A DNA stretch of 64,000 nucleotides from NCBI GenBank assembly GCA_047602365.1, contig JASGHM010000001.1:1984001-2048000 (forward strand), written 5' to 3'. This DNA comes from Piscinibacter sp047602365. Lineage in GTDB: Bacteria > Pseudomonadota > Gammaproteobacteria > Burkholderiales > Burkholderiaceae_C. The stretch's first letter is position 1, and every line of letters starts with the position of its first letter. Made by a program: the position numbers and the translations under genes. The notes under the pieces were generated by a model that saw only the letters and a program-made list of their open reading frames with translations, ran no database searches and had not been told where the DNA came from. This document shows, piece after piece, positions 15,215-23,762 of the stretch.

Positions 15215-17770
15215 ATGCAAGCCAATCGCCGTGACTTCCTGAAGACCCAGGCCCTGGCCGCCAGCGCTGCTGCGGCCGGCATTCCGATCACCGCGATCGG
15301 CGCGCCCGCGCCAGCCGCCACGCCGGCGCCTAACGACGCCGCGGTGCGCTGGGACAAGGCGCCTTGCCGCTTCTGCGGCACCGGCTGCGCGGTGATGGTC
15401 GGCGTGCAGGACGGCCGCGTCGTCGCGACGCAGGGCGACCCCGAGGCGCCGGTCAACCGCGGCCTGAACTGCATCAAGGGCTACTTCCTGTCCAAGATCA
15501 TGTACGGCAAGGACCGCCTCACCACGCCGCTGATGCGCCAGAAGAACGGCCAGTACGACAAGAACGGCGAGTTCGTTCCGGTGAGCTGGGACCAGGCCTT
15601 CGACCTGATGGCCGCGAAGTGGAAGGAGACGCTGAAGAGCGACGGCCCGACCGGCATCGGCATGTTCGGCTCCGGCCAGTGGACCGTCTACGAGGGTTAT
15701 GCGGCGAGCAAGCTGTGGAAGGCCGGCTTCCGCTCCAACAACCTCGACCCGAACGCGCGCCACTGCATGGCCAGCGCGGTGACCGGCTTCATGCGCACCT
15801 TCGGCATCGACGAGCCGATGGGCTGCTACGACGACATCGAGCAGGCCGACGCCTTCGTGCTGTGGGGCTCCAACATGGCCGAGATGCACCCGGTGCTGTG
15901 GAGCCGCATCACCGACCGGCGCTTGTCGAACCCGCACGTCAAGGTCGCCGTGCTGTCGACCTTCGAGCACCGCAGCTTCGACCTCGCCGACCTGGGGATG
16001 ATCTTCACCCCGCAGACCGACCTGGCGATCCTGAACTACATCGCCAACTACCTGATCACCAACAAGAAGGTCGACATGGACTTCGTGAAGAAGCATGTCA
16101 ACTTCAAGAAGGGCGCCGACGACATCGGCTACGGCCTGCGCCCGGCGCACGCGCTGGAGAAGGATGCCAAGAGCAACGGCTACGCCGGCGCCGACGGCAA
16201 GCCCAAGGGCAACCCGAACGACTCGACACCGAGCACGTTCGAGGATTACGCCAAGTTCGTCAGCGAGTACACCGCCGAGAAGGTCAGCAAGCTCTCCGGC
16301 GTGCCGGTCAAGCAGCTCGAGGACCTGGCCAAGCTGTATGCCGACCCGAAGGTCAAGGTGATGTCGCTGTGGACCATGGGCTTCAACCAGCACACGCGCG
16401 GCACCTGGGCCAACAACATGGTCTACAACATCCACCTGCTGACCGGCAAGATCAGCCAGCCGGGCAACAGCCCGTTCTCGCTGACCGGCCAGCCCAGCGC
16501 CTGCGGCACCGCGCGCGAGGTTGGCACCTTCGCGCACCGCCTGCCGGCCGACATGGTGGTGACCAACCCCGAGCACCGCAAGCACACCGAGGAGATCTGG
16601 GGCCTGCCCGAGGGCACCATCCCCGACAAGATCGGCCTGCACGCGGTGGCGCAGAGCCGCGCGCTGAAGGACGGCAAGCTCAAGTGCTACTGGACCAGCA
16701 CGACCAACAACATGCAGGCCGGGCCGAACATCAACGGCGAGATCCTGCCCGGCTGGCGCAACCCGGCCACCTTCGTGGTGGTGAGCGACGCCTACCCGAC
16801 CGTCAGCGCGATGGCCGCCGACCTGATCCTGCCCTCGGCGATGTGGGTCGAGAAGGAAGGTGCGTTCGGCAACGCCGAGCGCCGCACCCAGGTGTGGCGC
16901 CAACAGGTCAACGCGCCCGGCGAGGCGAAGAGCGACCTGTGGCAGTACATCGAGTTCAGCAAGCGCTTCAAGGTCGAGGAGGTGTGGCCGGCCGAGCTGA
17001 TCGCCAAGAAGCCCGAGCTGAAGGGCAAGACCCTGTTCGACGTGCTCTACCGGAACGGCAAGGTCAACCGCTTCCCGCTCGCCGACCTCACCAAGGTCAA
17101 CGGCAAGTACATCAAGGACTACAGCAACCCCGAGAGCAAGGAGCTGGGCTTCTACCTGCAGAAGGGCCTGTTCGAGGAATACGCCGAGTTCGGCCGCGGC
17201 CATGGCCACGACCTGGCCTCGTTCGACACCTACCACGAGGTGCGCGGGCTGCGCTGGCCGGTGGTCGACGGCAAGGAGACGCTGTGGCGCTTCCGCGAGG
17301 GCTACGACCCTTACGTCAAGAAGGGCGAGGGCGTGCAGTTCTACGGCCACAAGGACGGCAAGGCGGTGATCTTCGCGCTGCCCTACCAGCCCGCCGCCGA
17401 GAGCCCCGACAAGGAGTTCGACCTGTGGCTGTGCACCGGCCGTGTGCTCGAGCACTGGCACACCGGCACGATGACACGCCGGGTCGGCGAGCTGCACCGC
17501 GCGGTGCCCGAGGCGGTGGTCTTCATGCACCCCGACGACGCCAAGGACCGCGGCATCCAGCGCGGCATGCAGGTCAAGCTGGCCTCGCGGCGTGGCGAGA
17601 TCACCGCGCATGTCGAGACCAAGGGCCGCAACAAGGTGCCGCGCGGCCTGATCTTCATCCCCTTCTTCGACGAAGGGCGCCTGGTCAACAAGCTGACACT
17701 GGACGCGACCTGCCCGATCTCGAAGGAGACCGACTTCAAGAAGTGCGCGGTCAAGGTGACGCGCGCCTGA
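15215..17770 (+). CDS. napA: Periplasmic nitrate reductase catalytic subunit
   Basis: 851-residue molybdenum bis-MGD enzyme reducing nitrate to nitrite in the periplasm. It has a twin-arginine signal (NRRDFLKTQ, hydrophobic core, cleavage after an Ala-Pro-rich stretch), the N-terminal [4Fe-4S] motif CRFCGTGC with the following C in GLNCIKGY, and the Mo-ligating Cys in ARHCMASAV. The body and C-terminal MopB-binding region are continuous and unbroken. It is slightly longer than enteric NapA. Electrons come from NapB. GGAGAACCGAAG precedes the ATG. The nearby mobB would help supply its cofactor. Confidence 0.97.
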   Translation: MQANRRDFLKTQALAASAAAAGIPITAIGAPAPAATPAPNDAAVRWDKAPCRFCGTGCAVMVGVQDGRVVATQGDPEAPVNRGLNCIKGYFLSKIMYGKDRLTTPLMRQKNGQYDKNGEFVPVSWDQAFDLMAAKWKETLKSDGPTGIGMFGSGQWTVYEGYAASKLWKAGFRSNNLDPNARHCMASAVTGFMRTFGIDEPMGCYDDIEQADAFVLWGSNMAEMHPVLWSRITDRRLSNPHVKVAVLSTFEHRSFDLADLGMIFTPQTDLAILNYIANYLITNKKVDMDFVKKHVNFKKGADDIGYGLRPAHALEKDAKSNGYAGADGKPKGNPNDSTPSTFEDYAKFVSEYTAEKVSKLSGVPVKQLEDLAKLYADPKVKVMSLWTMGFNQHTRGTWANNMVYNIHLLTGKISQPGNSPFSLTGQPSACGTAREVGTFAHRLPADMVVTNPEHRKHTEEIWGLPEGTIPDKIGLHAVAQSRALKDGKLKCYWTSTTNNMQAGPNINGEILPGWRNPATFVVVSDAYPTVSAMAADLILPSAMWVEKEGAFGNAERRTQVWRQQVNAPGEAKSDLWQYIEFSKRFKVEEVWPAELIAKKPELKGKTLFDVLYRNGKVNRFPLADLTKVNGKYIKDYSNPESKELGFYLQKGLFEEYAEFGRGHGHDLASFDTYHEVRGLRWPVVDGKETLWRFREGYDPYVKKGEGVQFYGHKDGKAVIFALPYQPAAESPDKEFDLWLCTGRVLEHWHTGTMTRRVGELHRAVPEAVVFMHPDDAKDRGIQRGMQVKLASRRGEITAHVETKGRNKVPRGLIFIPFFDEGRLVNKLTLDATCPISKETDFKKCAVKVTRA

Positions 17771-17795
17771 GCCTTCGCGACAGCAGCCGGTTGTC

Positions 17796-18599
17796 ATGGA
17801 CCTCTCCCGCCGCACGGTGCTGCAAGCCAGCGCCAGCGCCACCACCGCCGCGCTGATCGCCGGCGGTGCGGTGCTGGTCGGCCGGCCCGCGCAGGCGCGA
17901 CCGGCGCAGGCGCTGCGGCCGCCCGGGGCGCTGCCGGAGGACCTCTTCCTCGGCGCCTGCGTCCGCTGCGGCCTGTGCGTGCGCGACTGCCCGCCGCAGA
18001 ACCTGAAGCTGTCGACCTGGGGCGACGGGCTGGCGCGCGACGTGGCGATCGGCACACCGTACTTCGAGGCGCGCCAGATCCCCTGCGAGATGTGCGAGCA
18101 GATCCCCTGCGTGAAGGCCTGCCCGACCGGCGCGCTCGACCCGGCACTGACCGACATCGAGCAGGCCCGCATGGGCGTCGCGGTGCTGATCGACCAGGAG
18201 AACTGTCTGAACTTCCTCGGCCTGCGCTGCGATGTCTGCTACCGGGTCTGCCCGGTGATCGACAAGGCGATCACGCTGGAGAAGGTCAGCAACCCGCGCA
18301 GCGACCGCCACGCGATGCTGCTGCCCACCGTGCATGCGCAGGCCTGCACCGGCTGCGGCAAATGCGAGAAGAGTTGCGTGCTCGAGCAGGCCGCGATCAA
18401 GGTGCTGCCGATGGCGATCGCCCGCGGCGAACTCGGCCACCACTACCGCAAGGGCTGGGAGGCCGGCAACCAGGCCGGCCGGCCGCACTTCGAGCAGCCG
18501 CAGCAGAACCTTCCCGCGCAGCCGGTGCCGGGCGACCTCGCGCCGCTGCGCTCGGGGCGTGATCCGTACGCGGATGCCGCATCGGGAGTGCCGCGATGA
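17796..18599 (+). CDS. napG: Quinol-dehydrogenase ferredoxin subunit NapG
   Basis: 267-residue periplasmic iron-sulfur protein that with NapH passes electrons from quinol toward NapC/NapB. It carries an N-terminal twin-arginine-type signal (LSRRTVLQAS) and four [4Fe-4S] clusters: CVRCGLCVRDCP, CEMCEQIPCVKACP, a central CDVCYRVCP, and CTGCGKCEKSC. The gene lies 25 bp after napA and its stop overlaps the napH start (ATGA). Confidence 0.95.
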   Translation: MDLSRRTVLQASASATTAALIAGGAVLVGRPAQARPAQALRPPGALPEDLFLGACVRCGLCVRDCPPQNLKLSTWGDGLARDVAIGTPYFEARQIPCEMCEQIPCVKACPTGALDPALTDIEQARMGVAVLIDQENCLNFLGLRCDVCYRVCPVIDKAITLEKVSNPRSDRHAMLLPTVHAQACTGCGKCEKSCVLEQAAIKVLPMAIARGELGHHYRKGWEAGNQAGRPHFEQPQQNLPAQPVPGDLAPLRSGRDPYADAASGVPR

Positions 18600-19423
18600 G
18601 CGCCCGGACCCTGTGGCGTCCCTGGCGCTTCCTGCTGCTGCGGCGGGTTTCCCAGTTCGGCATCCTGGCGCTGTTCCTGCTCGGCCCGCTGGCCGGCGTG
18701 TGGATCGTCAAGGGCAACCTGTCGGCTAGCCTGACACTCGGCGTGCTGCCCTTGACCGACCCGTTCGTGCTGGCGCAGACCCTGGCCGCGCGCCACGCGC
18801 CCGAGGCCGCGGCGCTGACCGGCGCGGCGATCGTGATCGCGTTCTATGCGCTGGTCGGCGGGCGGGTCTTCTGCAGCTGGGTCTGCCCGGTCAACCTGGT
18901 CACCGACGCCGCCTCGTGGCTGCGCCGGCGGCTGCACATCGGCGGCGGGCGCGTGCCACGCGCGGCCCTGCGCTACTGGCTGCTCGGCGCCGTCCTCGTC
19001 GCCAGCGCGCTGGCCGGCCAGACGGTGTGGGAGAGCGTCAACCCGGTCTCGATGACGCAGCGGGCGCTGATCTTCGGCGGCACGCTGGCCTGGGGTGCCG
19101 TCGCGGCGGTGTTCCTGTTCGACCTGCTGGTCGCGCCGCGCGGCTGGTGCGGCCACCTGTGCCCGGTCGGCACGGCCTATGCGCTGATCGGCAGCAGGAG
19201 CCTGCTGCGTGTCAGCGCCGCGCATTCGAGCCGCTGCAACGACTGTGCCGACTGCTACGCCGTCTGCCCCGAGCCGCAGGTCATCGTGATGCCGCTGAAG
19301 GGCAAGGACGGCGCCTCGCCGGTGATCACCGACCGCGAATGCAGCAACTGCGGCCGTTGCATCGACGTCTGCGGCCCCGATGTCTTCCGATTCACCCACC
19401 GTTTCGACACCCGAAGGGACTGA
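18596..19423 (+). CDS. napH: Quinol-dehydrogenase membrane component NapH
   Basis: 275-residue inner-membrane protein with about four transmembrane helices and cytoplasmic Cys motifs between them (FCSWVCPVN, GWCGHLCPVG), as in the NapH/NosR family. Two [4Fe-4S] motifs end the protein: CNDCADCYAVCP and CSNCGRCIDVCG. It oxidises quinol together with NapG. The start overlaps the napG stop, supporting coupled synthesis of the complex. Confidence 0.95.
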   Translation: MSARTLWRPWRFLLLRRVSQFGILALFLLGPLAGVWIVKGNLSASLTLGVLPLTDPFVLAQTLAARHAPEAAALTGAAIVIAFYALVGGRVFCSWVCPVNLVTDAASWLRRRLHIGGGRVPRAALRYWLLGAVLVASALAGQTVWESVNPVSMTQRALIFGGTLAWGAVAAVFLFDLLVAPRGWCGHLCPVGTAYALIGSRSLLRVSAAHSSRCNDCADCYAVCPEPQVIVMPLKGKDGASPVITDRECSNCGRCIDVCGPDVFRFTHRFDTRRD

Positions 19424-19425
19424 CC

Positions 19426-19881
19426 ATGAGAGTCCAAGACTTCCTCAAGTACGCACTGGCCGTTGGCATCTTCGCGCTCGGCACCCAGCTCGCGCCCGCG
19501 GCCGACGACGCGGTGCAGCTCAAGGGCCTGCGCGGCGGCACGCCGGTGGCGCAGGACAACCCGCCGGTCGCTTCGCACCAGGAGCGCGACCACCCGGTGG
19601 CCGACCGCGACTTCGTGCAGCAGCCGCCGCTGATCCCGCACAACACCGCCGGCTACCAGATCACCAAGAACTTCAACAAGTGCATGGACTGCCATGCCTG
19701 GCAGAAGGCGAAGAACACCGGGGCGACCAAGGTCAGCGTCACGCACTTCCGCACCCGCGAAGGCCAGGAGCTCGACAACATCAGCCCGCGGCGCTACTTC
19801 TGCACGCAGTGCCACGTGCCGCAGACCGACGCCAAGCCGCTGGTCGAGAACGGCTTCAAGCGTGCCCGCGGCCTGCAGTGA
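19426..19881 (+). CDS. napB: Diheme cytochrome c subunit NapB
   Basis: 151-residue periplasmic electron donor to NapA. An Ala-rich signal peptide is cleaved after about residue 26 (LAPAADD). The heme sites are CMDCH and CTQCH, with surrounding NapB-type sequence HNTAGYQITKNFNKC and the second-heme region RYFCTQCHVPQTD. ATG 19426 is two bases after the napH stop. The product pairs with NapA as the soluble nitrate reductase. Confidence 0.95.
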   Translation: MRVQDFLKYALAVGIFALGTQLAPAADDAVQLKGLRGGTPVAQDNPPVASHQERDHPVADRDFVQQPPLIPHNTAGYQITKNFNKCMDCHAWQKAKNTGATKVSVTHFRTREGQELDNISPRRYFCTQCHVPQTDAKPLVENGFKRARGLQ

Positions 19882-19891
19882 GGTGAGCGAC

Positions 19892-20548
19892 ATGGCAGAC
19901 AACAACAACAACGCCGCCGCCCCCGCCGGGCGCGTGCGCCGCCTGGCGCTGTGGGCCTGGGGCATCGCCACCGGCGCGATCGGCATCGCCTTCGTGTTCG
20001 GCATCCTGTTCTGGGGCGGCTTCAACACCGCGATGGAATGGACCAACCGCGAGGAGTTCTGCATCGGTTGCCACGAGATGAAGAACAACGTCTACGTCGA
20101 GTACCGCAACACCATCCACTACCAGAACCGCACCGGCGTGCGTGCCACCTGCCCGGACTGCCACGTGCCCAAGGAGTGGGTGCCGAAGATCATCCGCAAG
20201 ATCCAGGCGAGCAACGAGGTGCTGCACAAGGTGCTGGGCTCGATCGACACGCCGGAGAAGTTCAACGCCAAGCGCGCCACGCTCGCCCAGCACGAGTGGG
20301 ACCGCATGAAGAAGAACAACAGCCAGGAGTGCCGCAACTGCCACAACTTCACCTACATGGACTACGCCGAGCAGAACCGGCGCGCGGCGGGCGTGCACCA
20401 GGTGGCGTTCAACCAGGGCCTGACCTGCATCGACTGCCACAAGGGCATCGCCCACACGCTGCCGCCGATCGAGCAGCACATCGGTGCCGAGAAACAAGGC
20501 GCGGCGCAGCTGCCGCCGGCGCAGGCGGCGTCCGGGGCGTCGCGCTGA
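19892..20548 (+). CDS. napC: Tetraheme cytochrome c NapC
   Basis: 218-residue NapC/NirT-family quinol dehydrogenase. One N-terminal membrane anchor (about residues 20-42) is followed by four heme motifs CIGCH, CPDCH, CRNCH and CIDCH. It transfers electrons from membrane quinol to NapB. A GGTGAGCGAC ribosome region precedes ATG 19892. An Ala/Gln-rich C-terminal tail of about 20 residues is unremarkable. It is the last nap gene; having both NapC and NapGH gives two quinol routes. Confidence 0.95.
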   Translation: MADNNNNAAAPAGRVRRLALWAWGIATGAIGIAFVFGILFWGGFNTAMEWTNREEFCIGCHEMKNNVYVEYRNTIHYQNRTGVRATCPDCHVPKEWVPKIIRKIQASNEVLHKVLGSIDTPEKFNAKRATLAQHEWDRMKKNNSQECRNCHNFTYMDYAEQNRRAAGVHQVAFNQGLTCIDCHKGIAHTLPPIEQHIGAEKQGAAQLPPAQAASGASR

Positions 20549-20633
20549 GGTACTGAGGCGAGTCTTCGTGCGGCTGCGGGTCACGGCCCTGAGCGGCCGC
20601 TCGCCGTTCGCTGTCCGAGTTGAGCTTGGCGCG

Positions 20634-20655
20634 GCAAAAGCGCGCCCGGGCAAGC
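20634..20655 (-). repeat. Inverted repeat B, copy 1
   Basis: Its reverse complement (GCTTGCCCGGGCGCGCTTTTGC) shares about 19 of 21 positions with the segment at 20852-20872. It lies next to the left arm of the larger inverted repeat. Confidence 0.5.
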
Positions 20656-20670
20656 TCCGGCGCTTCGCCT

Positions 20671-20773
20671 CGGCGGTCGGCACTGCGCGCCGACTCCCCT
20701 GCGATGCTCGGTCTCGTGGCCACGTCGCAGAACTCGCTGCGTTCGCTGCGCTCACTTCGTTCAGACAACCGCG
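20671..20773 (-). repeat. Inverted repeat A, left arm (about 100 bp)
   Basis: The reverse complement of this segment aligns almost end to end with 21014-21115. Shared blocks in order include CGCGGTTGTCTGA, GAGTTCTGCG, CGAGCATCGCA, AGTCGGCGC and GCCGACCGCC, with small differences between them. Confidence 0.65.
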
Positions 20774-20851
20774 ACGAGTCAGACAACGCTGCGCGCTGAC
20801 GCGCGCGGCCACGAGCCCTGCGCTTCTCGGCGCCTCCGAGGCGCGCCTGCG

Positions 20852-20872
20852 CCTGCCCGGGCGCGCCTTTGC
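20852..20872 (+). repeat. Inverted repeat B, copy 2
   Basis: CCTGCCCGGGCGCGCCTTTGC matches the reverse complement of 20634-20655 except for about two bases, and lies in the spacer between the two arms of repeat A. Confidence 0.5.
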
Positions 20873-21013
20873 TGAACCGGTGGTGGCAGCCCGTCGAGGA
20901 GAACCGCTGGTGGTCTTCGCGGCAGGTGCTGCCCGCTGGCGGCGATTTGGGTGGCGACGAGAAGCGCAGCGCCGGGGTCGGCGCGCGCCAGCGCGCTTCG
21001 TGAACTGACTTGC

Positions 21014-21115
21014 CGCGGTTGTCTGAACGCAGCGACCACAGGGAGCGCAGTGAGTTCTGCGGCACGAGCCCGGTGCGAGCATCGCAGTGCAGTCGGCGCA
21101 CAGCGCCGACCGCCA
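21014..21115 (+). repeat. Inverted repeat A, right arm (about 100 bp)
   Basis: Diverged inverted copy of 20671-20773, separated from it by about 240 bp. The two arms could pair in RNA or form a cruciform. Confidence 0.65.
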
Positions 21116-21243
21116 CCGCATGAGCCGCCAGCGGGCAGTGCCTGCCGCGATGCGCCGATCCAGGCACGAAACGAACGACCGCAACGGACCTCGAACCGCC
21201 GGTCGCTCGCGTGATTTCCTGTGCCGACGAACACGGGTCGATA

Positions 21244-21756
21244 TCAACCCGCGCGCGGTTGCGCGTGGGCGAGCACGAAGTCGACCAGCGCGCTCGTGTC
21301 GTGCAGGTCCAGCCAGGGCAGTGCGGGATCGCTCCCGGCCGGGCGCGGCGCGTCGGAGGCGATGCCGACGATGCCCGGCCAGCGCGGCCACAGCATCTCG
21401 CGCTCCAGCGATGGCCGCCAGACCTCGAGCTTGGGAAAGTCGCCCTGCTTGAAGCCTTCGATCAGCACCAGGTCGCAGTGCTGCAGGCGGCTGAGCAGGT
21501 AGGGCAGCGGTGGCTCCTCGGCGCCGCGCAGTTCGTGCATCAGCGCCCAGCGGCCGTCGCCGAGCAGCAGCACCTCCTGGCAGCCGGCCTCGCGCAGCCG
21601 GTACGAGTCCTTGCCCGGGCGATCGATCTCGATCGCTTTGTGGCTGTGCTTGACCAGCGACACCGCGAGGCCGCGCGCGGTCAGCGCCGGCACCAGGCGC
21701 TCGAGCAGCGTGGTCTTGCCCATGCCGGAGTGGCCGGCGATCCCGAAGACGTTCAT
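21244..21756 (-). CDS. mobB: Molybdopterin-guanine dinucleotide biosynthesis protein B
   Basis: 170-residue P-loop GTPase-like protein assisting MobA in attaching GMP to molybdopterin, giving the MGD cofactor used by NapA. The Walker A motif GHSGMGKTTL lies at about residues 8-17, followed by the family segments VSLVKHSHKAIEIDRPGKDS and LVLIEGFKQGDFPKLEVWR. ATG 21756 starts the canonical MNVFGIAG. Proximity to the nap operon makes functional sense, although an intervening repeat region separates them and the strand differs. Confidence 0.93.
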   Translation of the reverse strand: MNVFGIAGHSGMGKTTLLERLVPALTARGLAVSLVKHSHKAIEIDRPGKDSYRLREAGCQEVLLLGDGRWALMHELRGAEEPPLPYLLSRLQHCDLVLIEGFKQGDFPKLEVWRPSLEREMLWPRWPGIVGIASDAPRPAGSDPALPWLDLHDTSALVDFVLAHAQPRAG

Positions 21757-21794
21757 GTGCGGATTGTGGCGTCGCTCGTCTACAGTCCGAGCCG

Positions 21795-22415
21795 ATGGGT
21801 GGCGTCGAACTCTTTCTTGCCTCGTTGCTGATCGGCCTGTCGATCGCCGCGCCGGTCGGCCCGATCGGGCTGCTGACCATCCAGCGCAGCCTGGAGCACG
21901 GCCCGCGCGCCGGCCTGGCCACCGGGTTGGGTGCCGCGGCGGCCGACGCGGTGTACGGCGCGATCGGCGCCTACGGCGTGCGCTGGCTGGTCGACGCGCT
22001 GGTCGCGGCACGGGTGCCGCTGGCGCTGTTCGGTGGCGCCTTCCTGCTGTGGATGGCCTGGGGCCTGCTGCGTGCGCCGGTGGCCGAGCGCGCCGCCAGC
22101 ACTGCGCCGGCGCGCGGCCCGCTGCAGTACTTCGCCGGCACCTTCCTGCTGACGCTGTCGAACCCGGCGACGATCTTCTCGTTCATCGCCATCTTCGGCG
22201 CGATGGCGGGGCGGGCGGCCAGCGGCTCGCCGGCGCTGATGGTGGCCGGCGTGCTGATCGGCTCGGCACTGTGGTGGCTGGCGCTGACCAGCACCGTCGG
22301 CCGCCTGCGCGAGCGCTTCGACGCCCGCTGGCGGCGCCGCGTCAACCTGGCCAGCGCGGCGGTGCTGGCCGGCTTCGCACTGTGGCAGCTGTTGTCCTTG
22401 CTCACCACGCCCTGA
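21795..22415 (+). CDS. LysE-family transporter
   Basis: 206-residue inner-membrane protein with about six hydrophobic segments. The N-terminal ELFLASLLIGLSIAAPVGPIG with the APVGPIG motif, and LTLSNPATIFSF in the middle, are hallmarks of the LysE/RhtB exporter family, which exports amino acids or related metabolites. The substrate is not predictable. The start is 38 bp from divergent mobB, so both share a short promoter region. Confidence 0.88.
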   Translation: MGGVELFLASLLIGLSIAAPVGPIGLLTIQRSLEHGPRAGLATGLGAAAADAVYGAIGAYGVRWLVDALVAARVPLALFGGAFLLWMAWGLLRAPVAERAASTAPARGPLQYFAGTFLLTLSNPATIFSFIAIFGAMAGRAASGSPALMVAGVLIGSALWWLALTSTVGRLRERFDARWRRRVNLASAAVLAGFALWQLLSLLTTP

Positions 22416-22495
22416 GCGCCGAATGAGCCGGCCTTGACCCTCGTCAACGCCGTTGGTGCGGCGGCACACGACAGTCGCCCGCTGGAGGATTGTCC

Positions 22496-23728
22496 ATGCT
22501 GCTCAGAACCGACGCCGATGCCATCGACCCGCGCATGCGGCCGCTCTTCGAGGACAGCGGCCTGGCGCCGCTGCGCCTGCGCGGCCGCGCGCTGCTGCCC
22601 ATCGTGCAGGGCGGCATGGGCGTCGGCGTGTCCGCGCACCAGCTCGCCGGCAGCGTGGCCGCGCTGGGCGGCGTCGGCACGATCTCGTCGGTGGACCTGC
22701 GCCGCCAGCATCCCGACCTGATGGAACGCACCCAGGGCCTGGCCGCGCGGCAAGGCATGGACGACGACACCAAGGCGCAGATCGACGCCGCCAACCTGGA
22801 GGCGATCGAGCGCGAGATCGTCGCCGCGCGCCAGCTCGCCCAGGGCCGCGGCCTGCTGGCGATCAACGTGATGCGCGCGGTCGCCGAGTACGCCGCGTCG
22901 GTCAAGCGGGCGCTGGAAGCCGGCATCGACGCGGTGGTGGTCGGCGCCGGGCTGCCGCTGGACCTGCCCGACCTCGCCGCCGACCATCCGGACGCGCTGC
23001 TGGTGCCCATCCTGTCGGACGCGCGCGGCGTGCAGCTGATCGTCAAGAAGTGGGAGCGCAAGAAGCGCCTGCCCGACGCGATCGTCATCGAGCATCCGCG
23101 CCTGGCCGGCGGCCACCTGGGCGCGGCGAAGATCGCCGACCTGAACGACCCGCGCTTCGACTTCGAGAACGTGATCCCGGCCTCGCGCGAGTTCCTGAAG
23201 AGCGCGGGCATCGAGCGCGAGATCCCGCTGATCGCCGCCGGCGGCATCCGCAGCTTCGAGGACATCGCGCGGCTGCAGTCGCTCGGTGCGGCCGCGGTGC
23301 AGCTCGGCACGCCTTTCGCAGTCACCGAAGAAGGCGACGCGAGCCCCGAGTTCAAGCGCATCCTGGCCGGCGCGCGCGACGAGGACATGGTCGAGTTCAC
23401 CAGCGTCGCCGGCCTGCCGGCGCGTGCGGTGGCGACACCCTGGCTGCGCGCCTACCTGAAGATCGAGGACAAGCTGCAGGCGGTGACGCACGCCAAGACA
23501 CGCTGCACCAAGGCCTTCGACTGCCTGGCGCAGTGCGGGCTGCGCGACGGCCTGAAGGGCTGGGGCCAGTTCTGCATCGACAACCAGCTCGCCGCCGCGC
23601 TGCGCGGCGACACCAAGAAGGGCCTGTTCTTCCGCGGCGTCGGCGCGCTGCCCTTCGGCGAGCAGATCAGGAGCGTGCGCGAGCTGATGGAACGGCTGCT
23701 GACGCGTGCCGAGGTGGCGCCCGCCTGA
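22496..23728 (+). CDS. Nitronate monooxygenase / 2-nitropropane dioxygenase-type flavoprotein
   Basis: 410-residue FMN-dependent TIM-barrel protein. The N-terminal LPIVQGGMGVGVSAHQLAG is the flavin-binding start, and IPLIAAGGIRSFEDI plus AAAVQLGTPF form the phosphate-binding region typical of NMO family members. A GGAGG ribosome site at 22484-22488 supports ATG 22496. Family members oxidise nitronates or reduce enoyl groups; the long C-terminal tail with Cys-rich CTKAFDCLAQCGLRD is characteristic of a separate subgroup of unknown substrate. It stands alone, convergent with the P450 operon. Confidence 0.82.
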   Translation: MLLRTDADAIDPRMRPLFEDSGLAPLRLRGRALLPIVQGGMGVGVSAHQLAGSVAALGGVGTISSVDLRRQHPDLMERTQGLAARQGMDDDTKAQIDAANLEAIEREIVAARQLAQGRGLLAINVMRAVAEYAASVKRALEAGIDAVVVGAGLPLDLPDLAADHPDALLVPILSDARGVQLIVKKWERKKRLPDAIVIEHPRLAGGHLGAAKIADLNDPRFDFENVIPASREFLKSAGIEREIPLIAAGGIRSFEDIARLQSLGAAAVQLGTPFAVTEEGDASPEFKRILAGARDEDMVEFTSVAGLPARAVATPWLRAYLKIEDKLQAVTHAKTRCTKAFDCLAQCGLRDGLKGWGQFCIDNQLAAALRGDTKKGLFFRGVGALPFGEQIRSVRELMERLLTRAEVAPA

Positions 23729-23762
23729 GGCGCCGCAAGCGCCCCATCCTACTATCTGCCGC

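Larger units (their letters stand above)
20549..21243. other. Gene-free region of about 700 bp between napC and mobB
   Basis: Open frames exist on both strands but encode low-complexity, Arg/Ser-rich peptides such as SERSERSERSEF, without a family resemblance or plausible start. The region instead contains inverted repeat copies (see separate entries) and looks like a non-coding intergenic repeat element of a kind common in GC-rich Burkholderiales. I see no RNA gene or mobile-element gene in it. Confidence 0.6.

Noticed and set aside
13997..18172. Very long minus-strand open frame across napD-napG
   Set aside because: It lies antisense to clearly coding nap genes, shows repetitive His/Val/Gly/Arg composition with no domain, and arises from GC-rich codon use.
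20409..21167. Putative proteins in the nap-mobB gap
   Set aside because: Low-complexity Arg/Ser-rich peptides without homology or a good start, better explained by the inverted repeats there.
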